Shown: piece after piece, positions 11,195 to 22,407 of the stretch | How positions within the stretch are numbered: position 1 is the stretch's first letter | Layout: each line of letters starts with the position of its first letter | From: Allolobophora icterica | Taxonomy: Eukaryota; Annelida; Clitellata; Crassiclitellata; Lumbricidae | Direction of reading: 5' to 3' | NCBI GenBank assembly: GCA_963556255.1 | Contig: OY744610.1 | Span: forward strand, 65,310,583 to 65,374,582 | DNA: 64,000 bases | Notes under the pieces: generated by a model | The model's input: only the letters and a program-made list of their open reading frames with translations | Told to the model about the DNA's origin: nothing | Databases searched by the model: none | Translations under genes and position numbers: made by a program

Positions 11195-11830
11195 GCTGAC
11201 GCCCAGAGGCGCAAGCGAATCCAGAGGGCGTGCGGTACGCAAGCTAGAGTTGTGAGATGTGGGAGAAGGTGTTATTCAGCGATGAAAGCGCGTTCTGCCT
11301 GTTTGGCAACCAGATCGACATGTGTGTGAGGAGGTTTCCTCGAGAAGATTAAACCGGGAGTGCCTGAACCTGACGGTGAAGCATTCTCTGAAGATCAATG
11401 TCTGGGGCTGTATTGCTGCCAGTGAGTCGGACGTCTAAATAAATCATCGTCGATAGAATGGTCAACGCGACCAAGTACATAGGCAGAAGCTCATGGTGCC
11501 ATCAGCGCAGCAACTGTTCCCACATAAGTTCTTGTTTCAGGATGACAATGCTCCACACTATCGTGCAAAATGGTTACCAACTGGAAGTGCAAGAAGAACA
11601 TCAGGATGCTGGACTGGCCCGCCCAATCCCCGGATCTGAATCCGATTGAGAATTTTTGGCATAAAGTAGCCATGGAGATTTCCAAGAGACATCTGACCAC
11701 CAAGCGCGAGTCGCCTGTAGCCGTGTAGTCACCCCGACCACCTCGTCAAGCTGGTCCACTCAATGCCGACAAGCTGCAGATATTGGGGGAGGGGGCGGTG
11801 AAGAGCAAGAGCTGGCCCATAAAGTACTGA
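11195..11830 (+). pseudogene. Tc1-type transposase pseudogene, plus strand
   Basis: Read across frames it gives VLFSDESAFCLFG (first catalytic Asp), a WGCIAAS-type stretch, a DNAPHYRAK-type stretch (second Asp), and a PDLNPIENFWH-type stretch (catalytic Glu). Several frameshifts and an internal stop interrupt it. The N-terminal DNA-binding region and recognisable terminal inverted repeats are absent, so it is a dead copy. Confidence 0.8.
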
Positions 11831-11942
11831 TCGTAATCGTAATCGTAATCTCCAAACTTCTAAAGCGCCACTCGAAGGCCAAGCGCAGGACACCAGCCTA
11901 TTCACGAGCGCTACGTCAGATCAGAGGGGGTTTCCAGACAGT
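11831..11942 (-). mobile_element. Short SINE with (ATTACG)n tail, inserted in the duplicated block
   Basis: The plus strand begins CGTAATCGTAATCGTAATC, then CAAACTTCTAAAGCGCCAC and a CGAGCGCT(A/G)CGTCAG-type end. Copy 2 of the block reads through at 44579-44588 (TATTGATCCATCATTG). Other copies: about 4670, 25500, 26095, 37605, 49375, 49900, 52360 (minus) and 58834 (plus). Confidence 0.75.
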
Positions 11943-12530
11943 ATCCATCATTGACACATAATACGGCCTTTCCAAGGCCAGCACATGATAGAGAAGGCAT
12001 GGGATCATAAATGTTCGTTATTTCATGTCAACACATTGCACTATGCACAGCTAATCTCGATCCAACTCTGACGCAAAATCCGTCATCTCTATGGTTTCCA
12101 TAGAAGGTTCATGTTATCGCACCATAACAAATGTGAAACTAAGAGTCACCCATCTTAAGATTTTGATTTTCAAAGCTAAATACACCCCTATAACACTAAA
12201 TAGAATTAATTGTATTACCTCTAAGGCTGAATAGAGATAAAAGCACTGGAAGTTGAAAATCCGCAAAATAATTTGGTGATGCAAAACTTATGCACCACAT
12301 TGTACGATTGATGTTGGTCGATAACGGAATTTCTACACCATCCATTACCTCATTGTCCTGAGAAAATATTTCCTCAAACTAATTATACATTTGCCCAGTG
12401 ACCCGTAATGCAATTCATTCGTATCAAGAGCAGACGCAGCCACAAGGTGTCGCTAAACACTGAATTAAGACACCTTAAATTAAGGATCTCGAAACATTAC
12501 ATTTAATGCCTCAATCGCATTGGTAATTCA

Positions 12531-13085
12531 GTGTTTCGGTCGCTTGGATGCCTTGTATATTTCCAGAAACAACCCAATTAAAAGCGTGTAATTGAATCGT
12601 TATATTTGTTAAATATTTCTTTACGTTGCCAGTTTCATAATTTGGCTCAAAATGTCCATTCGATCGTTACACAATTATGCCATACGAATGGTGAAAACTG
12701 CTTCAGATAATTTTTGTCGACGTCAACGGCCTTTGTTGCCATAAGATGTCGTTAAACTCTCGATCCGTCCAGTTAACATGACTTCAAGAAATGCTAGCAT
12801 AACAAAAGTATTAATATTATATTAGCATTGCTTATTTTTTTAATTACTAACTCCTGTGCACCGGTGTCTAATGAACATGGCGTTAGGAAATCAGACAATT
12901 CTATAGATAGTCTGATAATGAGAAAATGTGGTCACATTTCTGTTCCAGAACAAGTGACGATGTCCTTGGTAACTTAATCGTCATGGCAACGACCTTCGAC
13001 CAGTCGCAGAAAATTGTCCTTAATGGTACAGACATCAGATTTCAAGCGGGCGTCTCCGAAATTTTCCGCCATGTGAATGATCATG
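12531..13085. other. Gene-free stretch with one box A copy
   Basis: A box A copy (GTCAACGGCC, then CATAAGATGTCGTTAAAC) lies at about 12721-12757, preceded by GGTGAAAACTG. The same GGTGAGAACTGTTCAAA lead occurs before box A at about 16600, 24228 and 51105. Confidence 0.5.
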
Positions 13086-13093
13086 TTCCAATT

Positions 13094-13130
13094 AGACACC
13101 TTTTATTAAATACGTTACTGTGCTATAATA
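13094..13130 (+). promoter_or_regulatory. Box B-TATA module
   Basis: AGACACCTTT at 13094-13103 and TATAATA at 13124, 20 nt between. Flanks are unlike the other families. Confidence 0.4.
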
Positions 13131-13582
13131 TCCAAGAATGGCATGCATTCTTAACTAAAGATGCAGCATGCTCCTTTCTGCTATAATAATCACGATTGCG
13201 TACAATTTAAGACATACTATTTTTCGGCTTCTTCGTGGACTTCTGAACATCGCAAAGAGAACAAAATCAAATTACACTTGTATTATATTGCACCCTAATG
13301 CGTTTAAGGCACATGATCAGTGTCTACAATCAGTTGTTACAAATGAACGCACTAGAATCGACATCTTAGTCTTACAAATACGAAAACTAATCACTTTAGC
13401 CATTGCACTAATCTATCAACATTTTCTACTTTCAGTAAGGATTTTTCATTTTATATCGATAGCCTACACAGTCTGCGTTCTGTCTCTTTGTTTGCCACTG
13501 TATTGAAACCTTTTATTACATAAAGGTGGTGGTGACTAATTCCCTCATTCCTCCCCTCCCTCTTCCTCCCCTTCTTCATCCC

Positions 13583-13800
13583 ATCTCTTTGGGGAGAGGG
13601 AAAGAGTAATGGTAACACTCCTGGCCAGGAGAGCATTAGAACGCGGTTCGATACCCGTAACCCCTCTAGGGCGGCGCCTTGCATGGCTGAAAAACGTCTG
13701 TTGATTTAAGATCTTGATTGTACTGTCATGTTTCAATGTAATGTTACTGCGTACTTGTCAGTTTGAATTAATAAAGAAGATTATTAAGATTATTATCTTA
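13583..13800 (+). mobile_element. tRNA-derived SINE
   Basis: An A-box-like GTAATGGTAACACTCC and a good B box GGTTCGATACC are followed by AGGGCGGCGCCTTGCATGG and a 3' body ending TTACTGCGTACTTGTCAGTT, TAATAAAGAAG and a short (ATT) tail. This 3' end is shared with 16105-16395, 47660-47760 and 50170-50450. The pol III boxes suggest an internal promoter; activity of this copy is unknown. Confidence 0.75.
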
Positions 13801-14571
13801 TTATAGTTACATTTGATTGGCTTCAATCTATGAAGCTGGGTGACTCAATTTTTGAGCTGACAGTCTGTCATCGTAACTCAGGCGTTGTTTTCATTCTACC
13901 ATGTCTCTCACTGACCATCTAAACGGTATGTTTATAATGTTCATTCGTGACATATACAGAATTAGATGTAATGTGTCCATGTCTTCAAGGATATCTCTGG
14001 GAAATGCATTAATTTCAAGTCGCCTAGATTACTGTAAGTCGCTTTTTTTTTACTGATATCACTAATTCAAATATGCTGAAGCTACGTAGAGCTCAGAAAC
14101 TTGTAGCTAAAACAATAACTATAATAAATAGCCCTCAACTCTGGTCAACCACAATATCTTTTCCTCAGTCTTATCATTATTAAACGAGGTAATTGGATTA
14201 TCTTTGTCTGGTCATGCCTAAATCAAGAACTGCCCTTGGTGAAAGAACTTGTTCTCTTATTATAATTAGGCCTACTATACAATTTTTGTATTACTATTAT
14301 TATTTATTATTTTTCTAGCGCAGATGTATACAGCATAAGACAATAGACAATAAGACAATTCGCTTGATATAGTCTGATAATTCAACACTGTGGTTTACCC
14401 TTTTCTGTTTCAGAACAAGAGAATATGTCCTGGGCAACTTTGTCGTCATGGCAACGTCCTCCGACCAACAGACAATTTTCCGTTAACGCAACAGACATCG
14501 GATTTCAAATGGCGTCTCCAAAAGTTGTCATTAAACGGGGCTGCCACAATGTGAATTACAACGCTCCAATT

Positions 14572-14606
14572 ACACACCTTTAATTAAGGATGCTATTTGC
14601 TATAAT
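14572..14606 (+). promoter_or_regulatory. Box B-TATA module (19-nt spacing)
   Basis: ACACACCTTT at 14572-14581 and TATAATTA at 14601, 19 nt between, followed by TGAATCGCGTACTG. Confidence 0.35.
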
Positions 14607-14989
14607 TACTATGAATCGCGTACTGTATTAACTAAGAGGTCCATGTCGGTAAACAAGAAATTTTAATACGTGATATTTTCGTTTGAAAGAAATCGTAGCA
14701 TCCCAAACTATCCTACAAAAATAGATAGGAGTATGAGCCCCATGATGGGTAGCAATACAGTCCGATCATCCATATAAGGTTTGCATATATCACATAGTAG
14801 AAATCTACCATCTTAAATCCATAAAAGTTAAATTTTGACTCCCAAGGTGGAAGTGCTTTGCAACTCTGCATTCAGTCGGGGATCTTATTAGTTTCAGGTT
14901 TCCAGCGACATCTTGTGCCTGCCAAGACCGTTGGCGTCAACCATAGAAGAAAAGAGAACAGCCCTTTAAGCGATACCTAGGCAGCCATT

Positions 14990-15212
14990 GGTATGATGTG
15001 TTAGCGACTTCACTTTCTTAGCCTCGGCATATGACGGCGTGTGGCCAGTCCTCTCCCTCGCCGTCGCATCTTCCCACTGACAGTGTACGATCAGCGTGGT
15101 CATGGCGCAGGTGAAGCAGAAAATTAGACACACATTTCTGCCATGGCAGAGAATTGAATCCCCGTGCTCTCGGTTAACAGTCCAGCACGCTGACCACTAC
15201 ACCAACAGGCAC
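14990..15212 (-). mobile_element. SINE with tRNA-Asn-like head, minus strand
   Basis: On the minus strand the head reads TGGTGTAGTGGTCAGCGTGC, then CTGGACTGTTAACCGAGAG (a GTT anticodon-like loop) and GGGGATTCAATTCTC as a degenerate B box. The body ends in GGCGAGGGAGAGGACTGG. A similar head is at 49640-49855; headless pieces lie at 8236 and 26968. Not a functional tRNA, because the acceptor stem is not formed. Confidence 0.7.
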
Positions 15213-16104
15213 CCAAACAACCTAAAGAAAACCAGTTTTACAATGCCATTACTTCTAACAATGCAACGACGGACAGACCCAGAATCCTAACAAAATAATT
15301 TCCTTCACGTCCGCAAATAACAACTAGTTTGAAAAGTTCTCGTTTGTCAGCTATGCACAAACTCGCTGCAGATCAATACAGTGCTGCGCGTCTGCTTTCT
15401 CTTATAGGGCGAATATCACCTTTAAAAGAGGTGTCGAATTATTTTTGAACCGTTGTCATGGTTTGTATGCAATAGCATAAAATAGCTACGAAACGATTTC
15501 ACGTGCATTATATATGTATATATACCATCTTTGGTCCATAAGTTAAAGGTGTTTGCTGAAGCTCAAACTGTAAATTGTTGGTTAGTTGCTATTTAATGAA
15601 TTTCTGTCATGAAAAATGAGTTGCATCGCCCTCTGTCTTTCTACAGTCTTGGAGCTAGCACTACATTCAGTGGCGTTGTGAAGTTTATTTATTATAATAT
15701 ATTCTGTTGATGTCCATACATATTCCACTTTAAATTTCGCTTTAACTCAATAACTGCCCCGTAATCATGTAATGATAGTCCCAAGCGTTGATTATAATAA
15801 GATGGTGACGATAATCATCTTAGTTACGAGACTACGTCGTTAACAGCAAATAATCATAATATTGATTTCAGTCTTATAATACTGCAAGAGTATTGACATG
15901 CCAAAATGTATAGAAGGCCAAAGGAAAACTTCAAAGTGGTCTCCAAGATGGCGGTCTAGTTTATGAGAAACACGTGCACATTTTCTTTTACTTAGAAACT
16001 TAATATACTTAAACCTCCATGAATACATTTTGATAATATTATTAGTCTGCAACATAGCCACGAAAGATGGTCGCCAAGATAACCCCACATATAGATAGGG
16101 GGTA
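15213..16104. other. Repeat debris, no gene
   Basis: Holds a weak TATATATACC/TTAAAGGTGTTT module at about 15520-15556 and a degenerate tail block at about 15773-15845. No coding frame of interest. Confidence 0.4.
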
Positions 16105-16400
<296 letters not shown>

Positions 16401-17040
16401 CAGCAATAGCGAATACATCCACACCTCCTTTTACGCGAAAATTAAGAATATATAAACTTACTTGAAACGGTATGACTGATATTTCCGGTGATCGAATCAA
16501 GCCATACATATTATGCCATAAATGAACGGTGAGAACCATTCAAAAATAATTAGACATCTCACACTGCGTAATGAAAACTCCCTTAGTCAATACGAATGGC
16601 GAGAACTGTTCAGAATAAATTCTATCGAATTTTTGTCATAAGATGTCGGATAAATCTGCATCTATTCATGTGATAGATTTTTAACCTCTTCACAAGCATT
16701 GCCGTGTAAACTGAGACTCGGAAAGATTGCCTATTAGCCTAAAGAAACACTTGATACCGGCGGCTGGCTTTGTTCCCAAACCTCATTCAGCACACACCTG
16801 CATCAGCCACACCCTATACTTAATTATAGGAACCCCACGTCTTGCCCAAATCCACCACTACAGTTTTCAAGTGCTGTCGATGGGAAGATGAGACGACGAG
16901 GGAGAGGACTGGTCACTCGCCCTCATAAAAAAATTTGAAAATATTCGACGAACCTGGTTTTAATAAGATTTTATTAAGTTTCTGGACTTCCCGTACGAAT
17001 TAAACACTTAACATCCAATGGCCACATCAGACCACTGGAT
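16401..17040. other. Repeat debris with box A and a SINE fragment
   Basis: A box A copy (CATAAGATGTCGG) lies at about 16636-16649. A reverse fragment of the CCAGTCCTCTCCCTC SINE body is at about 16866-16920. No gene. Confidence 0.4.
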
Positions 17041-17042
17041 GG

Positions 17043-17128
17043 TTAGCCACTGTTGGACGATGCTGTGTCATGCCAAAGATGATAGGCGTCGCCCTCCTCC
17101 TTCATCCGGGCTTCAGACTGGCACTACT
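17043..17128 (-). repeat. CCAGTCCC/GTCGTTAAAC tail block, minus strand
   Basis: The plus strand shows GGCGTCGCCCTCCTCCTTCA and GACTGGCAC, the reverse complement of the block at 757. The end toward 17043 is degenerate. Confidence 0.6.
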
Positions 17129-17261
17129 AGATTGCGGGTAGTGGCGCAGCCGCGGAGTTTGCATCTGAGTATTTTAAAAGCTCGCAGTTTATGAAGGATA
17201 GAGTTTTTAATGAAATCTTGCGATGATAAAACAGAACGACACGTCACGCAATGGATCCAGG

Positions 17262-17300
17262 GGTTAACGACATCTTATAGCAACAAAGGCTGTTGACGTC
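17262..17300 (-). repeat. Box A copy, minus orientation
   Basis: Reads GGTTAACGACATCTTATAGC, then CTGTTGACGTCGG. This is the ACGACATCT-GTTGACGTCG pairing seen in dozens of places. Confidence 0.55.
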
Positions 17301-17361
17301 GGCAAAAATTGGTTTGGCATATTACAGCTCACACGTCACGCAAAGGGCATGAAACGAATTA

Positions 17362-17460
17362 CATAGCACAAGATGAATACTTTTTACAGGTGTCTTTTTC
17401 AGCTAATTACTTTTGCAGTAGCTTTCGGTGTTTGAACGACATCTGGTGTCTGCTGAGATC
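17362..17460 (-). promoter_or_regulatory. Box A-box B-TATA-like module
   Basis: Plus strand: CATAGC at 17362, ACAGGTGTCT at 17386 (24 nt apart), GAACGACATCTGG at about 17436. Box order is kept although the intervening sequence is unlike other copies. Confidence 0.35.
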
Positions 17461-17479
17461 GTTCCCAGCTAGCAAGAGA

Positions 17480-17990
17480 TGTCAGACATTAAATATGAAT
17501 TAAATATGGTTGTCTATATGTGAATAATTTGGCAGGGTTAACGTCTATTTTACCTAAGTTCTTCATAACATTTTCGATATATCGTCTGCATAGATTTAAT
17601 GAAGATCGTTATTAATTGATATCTGCTGGATATAGACTTCATCACTCGATTGTATTAGATCCGCTACCCTTTAATGATTCGTGCTTTATACACCGGCGCA
17701 ATAGAAGTTGCTAATTATTACAAAGGAGTAAAAAAAATAATATGTATAATTGCTGCAGGACAACTGAGATTAATTACCTTACAAGATAATATACGGGTAT
17801 AATATAAATGTTGAGTTTTAGCCGGTTTTTATATTAAACTAAATGCGATAATGCGACTATTATTATTACTATTATACTATTATTTTCAATAGTATTAATA
17901 TTAGCATTATTATTACAATTATATTGGTATTTAACATTATCACGCATTTATTAAGGGCAACTGTCTAATGACTAAGCATCATTCGTAGCG
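17480..17990. other. AT-rich stretch, nothing recognised
   Basis: AT-rich sequence with short (ATT) runs. No boxes, open frames or element ends are seen. Confidence 0.4.
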
Positions 17991-18224
17991 TTGAGCAATT
18001 GTGAGTGCCATGTTGCAGCTATTTTAAAGGTGTCTAAACAGAGCGCTCCAACCAATTGGGAGCGGATGGATCCAAAGATTAAAGACATCTTATGGCATCA
18101 AAGGCCGTTGATGTCGACATAAATTAATTTTGGTGTAATACGGTATTAGAATAATACGGCATGAAATAATTACCAGAAAGTTATTCTTTGGAATGGAAGT
18201 AACGAATCGGTAGTCACCATTATA

Positions 18225-18420
18225 TATAGCATTTGTTAAAAACGTTTAAAAGGTGTCTAAAGAAAAAACTACCAATCGGCCACGGTGTCCCTTGAACCCC
18301 AACCCTGACGCAATTCATTGGCTGCTTATTTGCCAAATTATTGAATTGATAATTTCTTAGTCTAAAGGTGACAGGTCCTACGAACCCTGCCTTGTCCCTT
18401 TCTGGTCTTAAGACTGCTCT
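18225..18420 (-). repeat. Dispersed repeat with TATA/B module (sisters at 32.7 and 53.9 kb)
   Basis: TATAGC at 18225 and AAAGGTGTCT at 18249 are 24 nt apart, then CCAATCGGCCACGGTGTCCC, CGCAATTCATTGGCTGC and AATTTCTTAGTCTAAAGGTG. The same order is found at 32700-32860 and 53940-54095. No coding sequence. Confidence 0.65.
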
Positions 18421-18716
18421 GTTGCGCTTTTGGCCGTTATCATTTAGGCGCTGTATAAATATGCACGTACATACACACAAACTTGCAAATATGTATAAAT
18501 ACTAAAACGCATACATATATACATAATGAGATGCACGCATTAGTTGATAGAAGGAGATACAAAGAGGTAAACAAACGGAGAAAGAAAAGACAGACAGACA
18601 GAGGGACGAACAAACAGATCGATATAGATATACAGACATAGACAGTCTGTCAATCACAAGCCAACGGTCCTAAATCTAACTGGAATCGATAAAAAAGAAC
18701 ACGCTAACAATAATAA

Positions 18717-18740
18717 TTAAAGTTAATTAATTAACTTTAA
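18717..18740. repeat. Perfect 24-bp AT palindrome
   Basis: The sequence reads the same on both strands over 24 bp, centred on TTAATTAATTAA. It could extrude a short cruciform. Chance is plausible in AT-rich DNA. Confidence 0.8.
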
Positions 18741-18819
18741 ATGACTCGTAGCAGCGTCGTAATGATTAATTTTTCAGGATGAATCAGCGACTAAATGAAA
18801 ATGCGTCATAATTTATATT

Positions 18820-19050
18820 GTTTCTAAATTAAGCGACATAAAGGTGTCTAAACTGAACCTAACATAATATCGTTGCGTTAAATGATAACGACATCTGGCG
18901 ACTGCCAATTTCTTTGAGGTCGACCTAGCCTACTAATGACAATACTAAGAGTGTGAAAAGATAAAATATACAGACACTTTGCGGCAGAAAAGCGATCTAA
19001 ACAACCTTAGATTATTTCATATGTCATTGTATTAAATTCATTTTGCATTT
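18820..19050 (-). repeat. TATA/B/A repeat family, copy 1 of 5
   Basis: Order on the plus strand: AAAGGTGTCTAAACTGA, AACGACATCTGGCGACTGCC, TTTGAGGTCGACC, AGAGTGTGAAAAG, GGCAGAAAAGCGAT, AACAACCTTAGATTATTTC. Other copies: 20840, 22430, 56310 (interrupted by a MITE) and 63760. No open frame; probably a non-autonomous element. Confidence 0.75.
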
Positions 19051-19259
19051 AAGAATATTATTTTGCATTTAAGTACATCTGGCGGCTGTCAGAACTTTCG
19101 ACTTCGACCTTTTCTTAAGGAAAGTTAAGTCTCTTTAAATACTCGTTGCAGTCTAAAGCAGAACAAGGACTTTATTCTTTGACGACTTTGCCAACCTGAC
19201 ATTGTGTTTTTGCAGCATGATGACTATTAATGAGATATTTCTGACTACGTATCAAGGCT

Positions 19260-19432
19260 GAGGTGCATTTATTGTGTATTTCAAATTCAAAATACAACAA
19301 CGTATTTAAATTTTGTATTTAATCAAATACATTTTGAAAAATGTGTATTTGTATTTCAAATACTTTTGAAAAACGAATTTGTATTTATTATTTGAAATAC
19401 ATTTACAGAGTATTTTACCCATCACTGGCTAA
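19260..19432 (-). mobile_element. Fragment of a hAT-type MITE rich in GTATTTCAAATAC
   Basis: Dense inverted GTATTTCAAATAC-like strings end in GAGTATTTTACCCATCACTGG, which on the minus strand is CCAGTGATGGGTAAAATAC. CAGTGATGGGNAAAATAC ends are known from hAT-like MITEs of several animals; this is recalled and not checked. The other end is not clear, so it is probably truncated. Confidence 0.5.
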
Positions 19433-19629
19433 CAGACGTCGTTAAACACTGGACTACATACATTCAATTGCCAAATAAGTAAGATGCATCTCCACCATTC
19501 CCCGTAGACTCAAAAGTGCCAGGTAGTTCAAGTCCCAAGTCTGGAAAATAAAGGAGGGCGACGTCAACGACACTGCTAGGTACAAGATGTGGCTATACTC
19601 CTTGTGCGTGAAATAATCAGGATCCAATT

Positions 19630-19666
19630 AAACACCTTCTATTAATATCTTACAGACAATATAATA
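19630..19666 (+). promoter_or_regulatory. Box A-box B-TATA module
   Basis: AAACACCTTC at 19630-19639 and TATAATAA at 19660 (20 nt between). A degenerate box A (AAGATGTGGCTA) lies about 44 nt upstream at 19583. A close relative is at 41139. Confidence 0.4.
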
Positions 19667-19744
19667 ACCTCAAACGACCCAACCTTAAGTTTAAGTAATA
19701 CATTGCCAGTAAAAGTCCCAAGCTGACTTTATCTTTAAGATAAC

Positions 19745-20510
19745 TAAGTTGCTTTTATTGTATTGTATTGTATTGTATTTAAGCATTTATAAAGCGCCTC
19801 TAGTAGGGTGAACCATTCAGAGGCGCTCCCAGTGCGCAAGGCCGAGAGAAAAGAAATAAGTCTTGAGGAAAGCAAAAGAAGACGAGGGGTTACTTATTAA
19901 AATTTGAGAGCGAGTAGAAGGAGACAGTGTATTCCAGAGAGAGGGACCAATTGAGGCAAAAGATCGGGACTGAGCCATAGCTGTTCTAGTATGAGGAACT
20001 GAGAGATCAAATCTGTTTGAGGAGCGAAGTGGACGATGCGAGGAGACAGAAAGAGGCCGGTGAATTACATCGATTTAATATTTGGGGGCGAGACCCCGCT
20101 GTGTCTTTGACACCAGAATAAGGAGTTTGAACTTAATACGTGCAGAGAGAGGAAGCCAGTGCAGTTGCTCAAACACGAAGGATGAAATGCGTGAGTAGCG
20201 TTGCAGACGGGCAATTAATCTCGCAGCTGCATTTAGGACTGACTGCAGAGGCATGAGACGGACCTTAGAAAGATCGATTAGAAGCGAATTGCAGTAGTCA
20301 ATTCTGGAGCAAATGAAAGCATGGACCAGCGTTGTGAAAACAGAGGAAGAGACAGATCGTCGAACAGCCCTGAGACGCCTTAAGTGGAAGTAGGAAATAC
20401 GTGTGAGGTTAGAGATGTGATCTTTGAAGGAGAGAGAGCTATCAAGCGTAACACCCAGGTCACGTACACTTGATGAAAAGGAGTAGTGAGGAAAGATTTC
20501 CAAGAGGAGA
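19745..20510 (-). pseudogene. CR1/L2-like LINE, 3' part of RT frame and 3' end
   Basis: The minus-strand frame from 20503 gives LGVTLDSSLSFKDHI, SRIDYCNSLL, LQSVLNAAARLIA and FEQLHWLPLSARIKF. This is the segment after the RT catalytic core in CR1/L2-like elements. After a frameshift near 20075 the conserved end is still readable (SFASIGPSLWNTL, AHWERL). The 3' UTR ends AAGCGC then a (TACAA)n tail, seen as TTGTATTGTATTG at about 19757. RT motifs A to C are missing. Confidence 0.85.
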
Positions 20511-20839
20511 GCATTTTATAAGATAAGTCTTAGAGTATCTTTAATATACCAATTGGTCTCCCCATTTTGGTTTGCTTACATGGTTGTGATCAAACATCGT
20601 CAAAGAAGTCCACATAATTATTATCCTTAAATCTGATATAGCATCCTTATGATGAAAGTTTTCCTAATCATGACATCAGCCGAAGGGAGTGTGTGACTTA
20701 TTCAGTCGTAAGACTTATGCAATAGTTATGAATGGATCGTAAGATTCAAACGTCTATGTACCAGGCCCGTTATTAATCTTCAAGACAACCACTCAACATC
20801 ATAACTTGAAATGCGTTATTTATTAGATCTGAACTGACC
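20511..20839. other. Gene-free stretch
   Basis: No coding frame or box is seen. It leads into the second copy of the family described at 18820. Confidence 0.4.
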
Positions 20840-21035
20840 GATTTAAAGGTGTCTCACTGACCCTAATATAATTCGTTGCAGTAAAAGTTAACACCTGTCG
20901 GCTGATGAGTTCTTTGAGGTCGACCTTAGCTTGCTTATAACAAAGCAGAGTGTGAAAAAGTTTAAACATACAAACACCTTTCGGCAGAAAAGTGATTTAA
21001 ACAACCTTAGATTATTTTGTATGTGATATTGTAAG
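20820..21035 (-). repeat. TATA/B/A repeat family, copy 2
   Basis: AAAGGTGTCTCACTGA, AATTCGTTGCAGTAAA and a degraded box A (TAACACCTGTCGGCTG), then TTTGAGGTCGACCTTAGC and AACAACCTTAGATTATTT. No good TATA-like string at the expected place. Confidence 0.65.
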
Positions 21036-21207
21036 GTCAAGTAACTGTCAAAAGGTGAACCAAACGGATAGAAACGCACGACTAGGTAAGTGAAAAGAAA
21101 ATGCGCTATATCAAGCGTAATAAGGCGGAATAAAATACAAAACCCTCCAAAATGGTCATTTTTACATGAACAGTTAATGATAACACTTGAAACACAACAC
21201 TCTAATT

Positions 21208-21390
21208 AGACACCTTTAATTAAAGATATCACGGCAGTATAATAATGTTGAATTTCGTTTAATGGCTACACTCGATGACAGATATTGGGCTTCAACTGAA
21301 TGTCGACTTAACTACTCTGACGGCCACAAGATGTCGTTAAAGGTGAAACATTGATACATTTTATGCTCATGATTAGACACCTTTAATTAA
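21208..21390 (+). promoter_or_regulatory. Module chain B-TATA-A-B
   Basis: AGACACCTTT at 21208-21217, TATAATAA at 21238 (20 nt between), TTGAATTTCG, then box A GCCACAAGATGTCGTTAAA at about 21335 and a second AGACACCTTT about 45 nt later. The B-to-B distance is about 167 nt. A similar chain is at 39729-39910. Confidence 0.45.
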
Positions 21391-21599
21391 GACTTGTATG
21401 GACTCTGCTAGCCAGAGATTCAAATCTATGAAATAGGCAAACATTGGGAGGTGAACTGGGAACAGTATGCACATGCAGAGGCGCATAGGACGTTCCTACA
21501 GCCAATGTAGCTAACTGGGCTAACACTGAGTACACACCGGGCTACACCACACTTCTTATCATAGGTGGAAATCCCACAACTAGCTCAACTCCGTTTTCT

Positions 21600-21668
21600 G
21601 GTGGTGACAGTCCGAAGCCTCGATAAATGAGGAGGGCGACACTAACCATCTTTGTCACGACGCGATGG
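21600..21668 (+). repeat. CCAGTCCC-type tail block, truncated
   Basis: GTGACAGTCCGAAGCCTCGA, GAGGAGGGCGACACTAACC, then divergence before the GTCGTTAAAC end. Confidence 0.5.
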
Positions 21669-21962
21669 ATACCTGTCCGTTAATGATGCTGCACCTGAAC
21701 GAGAAATAATATTCCTGCTACGGAAGCTGGAGACAGCTGAAGATGCTCTAGGATGACTTCTGCATTTATTCCAGTATCATCGCCTGTTCCGCTGCAATTA
21801 TCATTTTCATATCGATGTTTATATAGAGCAAACATTCAACACGATTGGTCTTTCACTCTGACACTCTTCTACTCCCCGTCCCTTTGAGAGTAAACAATTA
21901 GGCGCTATATAAATATGAACATATATACACAAATACATACCCACAAATATGCATAAACCTAA

Positions 21963-21964
<2 letters not shown>

Positions 21965-22029
<65 letters not shown>
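21965..22029. repeat. (TA)n microsatellite
   Basis: Pure TA run following a GGCGCTATATAAATATG-type retroposon end. Confidence 0.95.
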
Positions 22030-22030
<1 letters not shown>

Positions 22031-22407
22031 CATTCACGCAGTCATTTATATATTAATTTTTATTATTTCTATTACCTATTCTCTTGTACTTGGTTGTGGT
22101 GTGCCAACCAGTTTTTTCAAATAAACGAATACGCGCACAGACACACGCACATTATTAGAAGAGATGCAGGGATGATAAAGAAGAACGAAAAGTTAGACAG
22201 ACGGACAGACAGACCGATATAGAAGAAGAGAAATAGCCAGTCACTCCCAAGCCGCGACCCTAGATTTAACTGGAATCGATTAAAGAACAGCTGCAGATGA
22301 TAGGATGGATAAAAAGTTTGACGACTTCTGTTAGACTTTTAATGACTCACAAGATTTTTGCATTCTGCGTCGTCTATTGATTACAAAAGGAACGGAAATG
22401 CCTTTAT

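Larger units (their letters stand above)
9470..12530. repeat. About 3-kb duplicated block, copy 1
   Basis: Collinear with 42437-45180 over its whole length, starting at GGTGTTTGTC(C/T)ATA and ending after GACACCTTAAATTAAGGATCTC. It contains the TTATTGCCTCTGGCTATCGA segment, a head-to-head Tc1-type transposase relic and an A/B-box module at the right end. Copy 1 has two insertions that copy 2 lacks (9626-9962 and 11831-11942). It could be a large composite transposon or a segmental duplication. Confidence 0.8.

Noticed and set aside
11066..11329. Plus-strand 87-codon frame in the Tc1 relic
   Set aside because: Out of frame with the transposase reading (which gives VLFSDESAFCLFG) and crosses the inversion junction.
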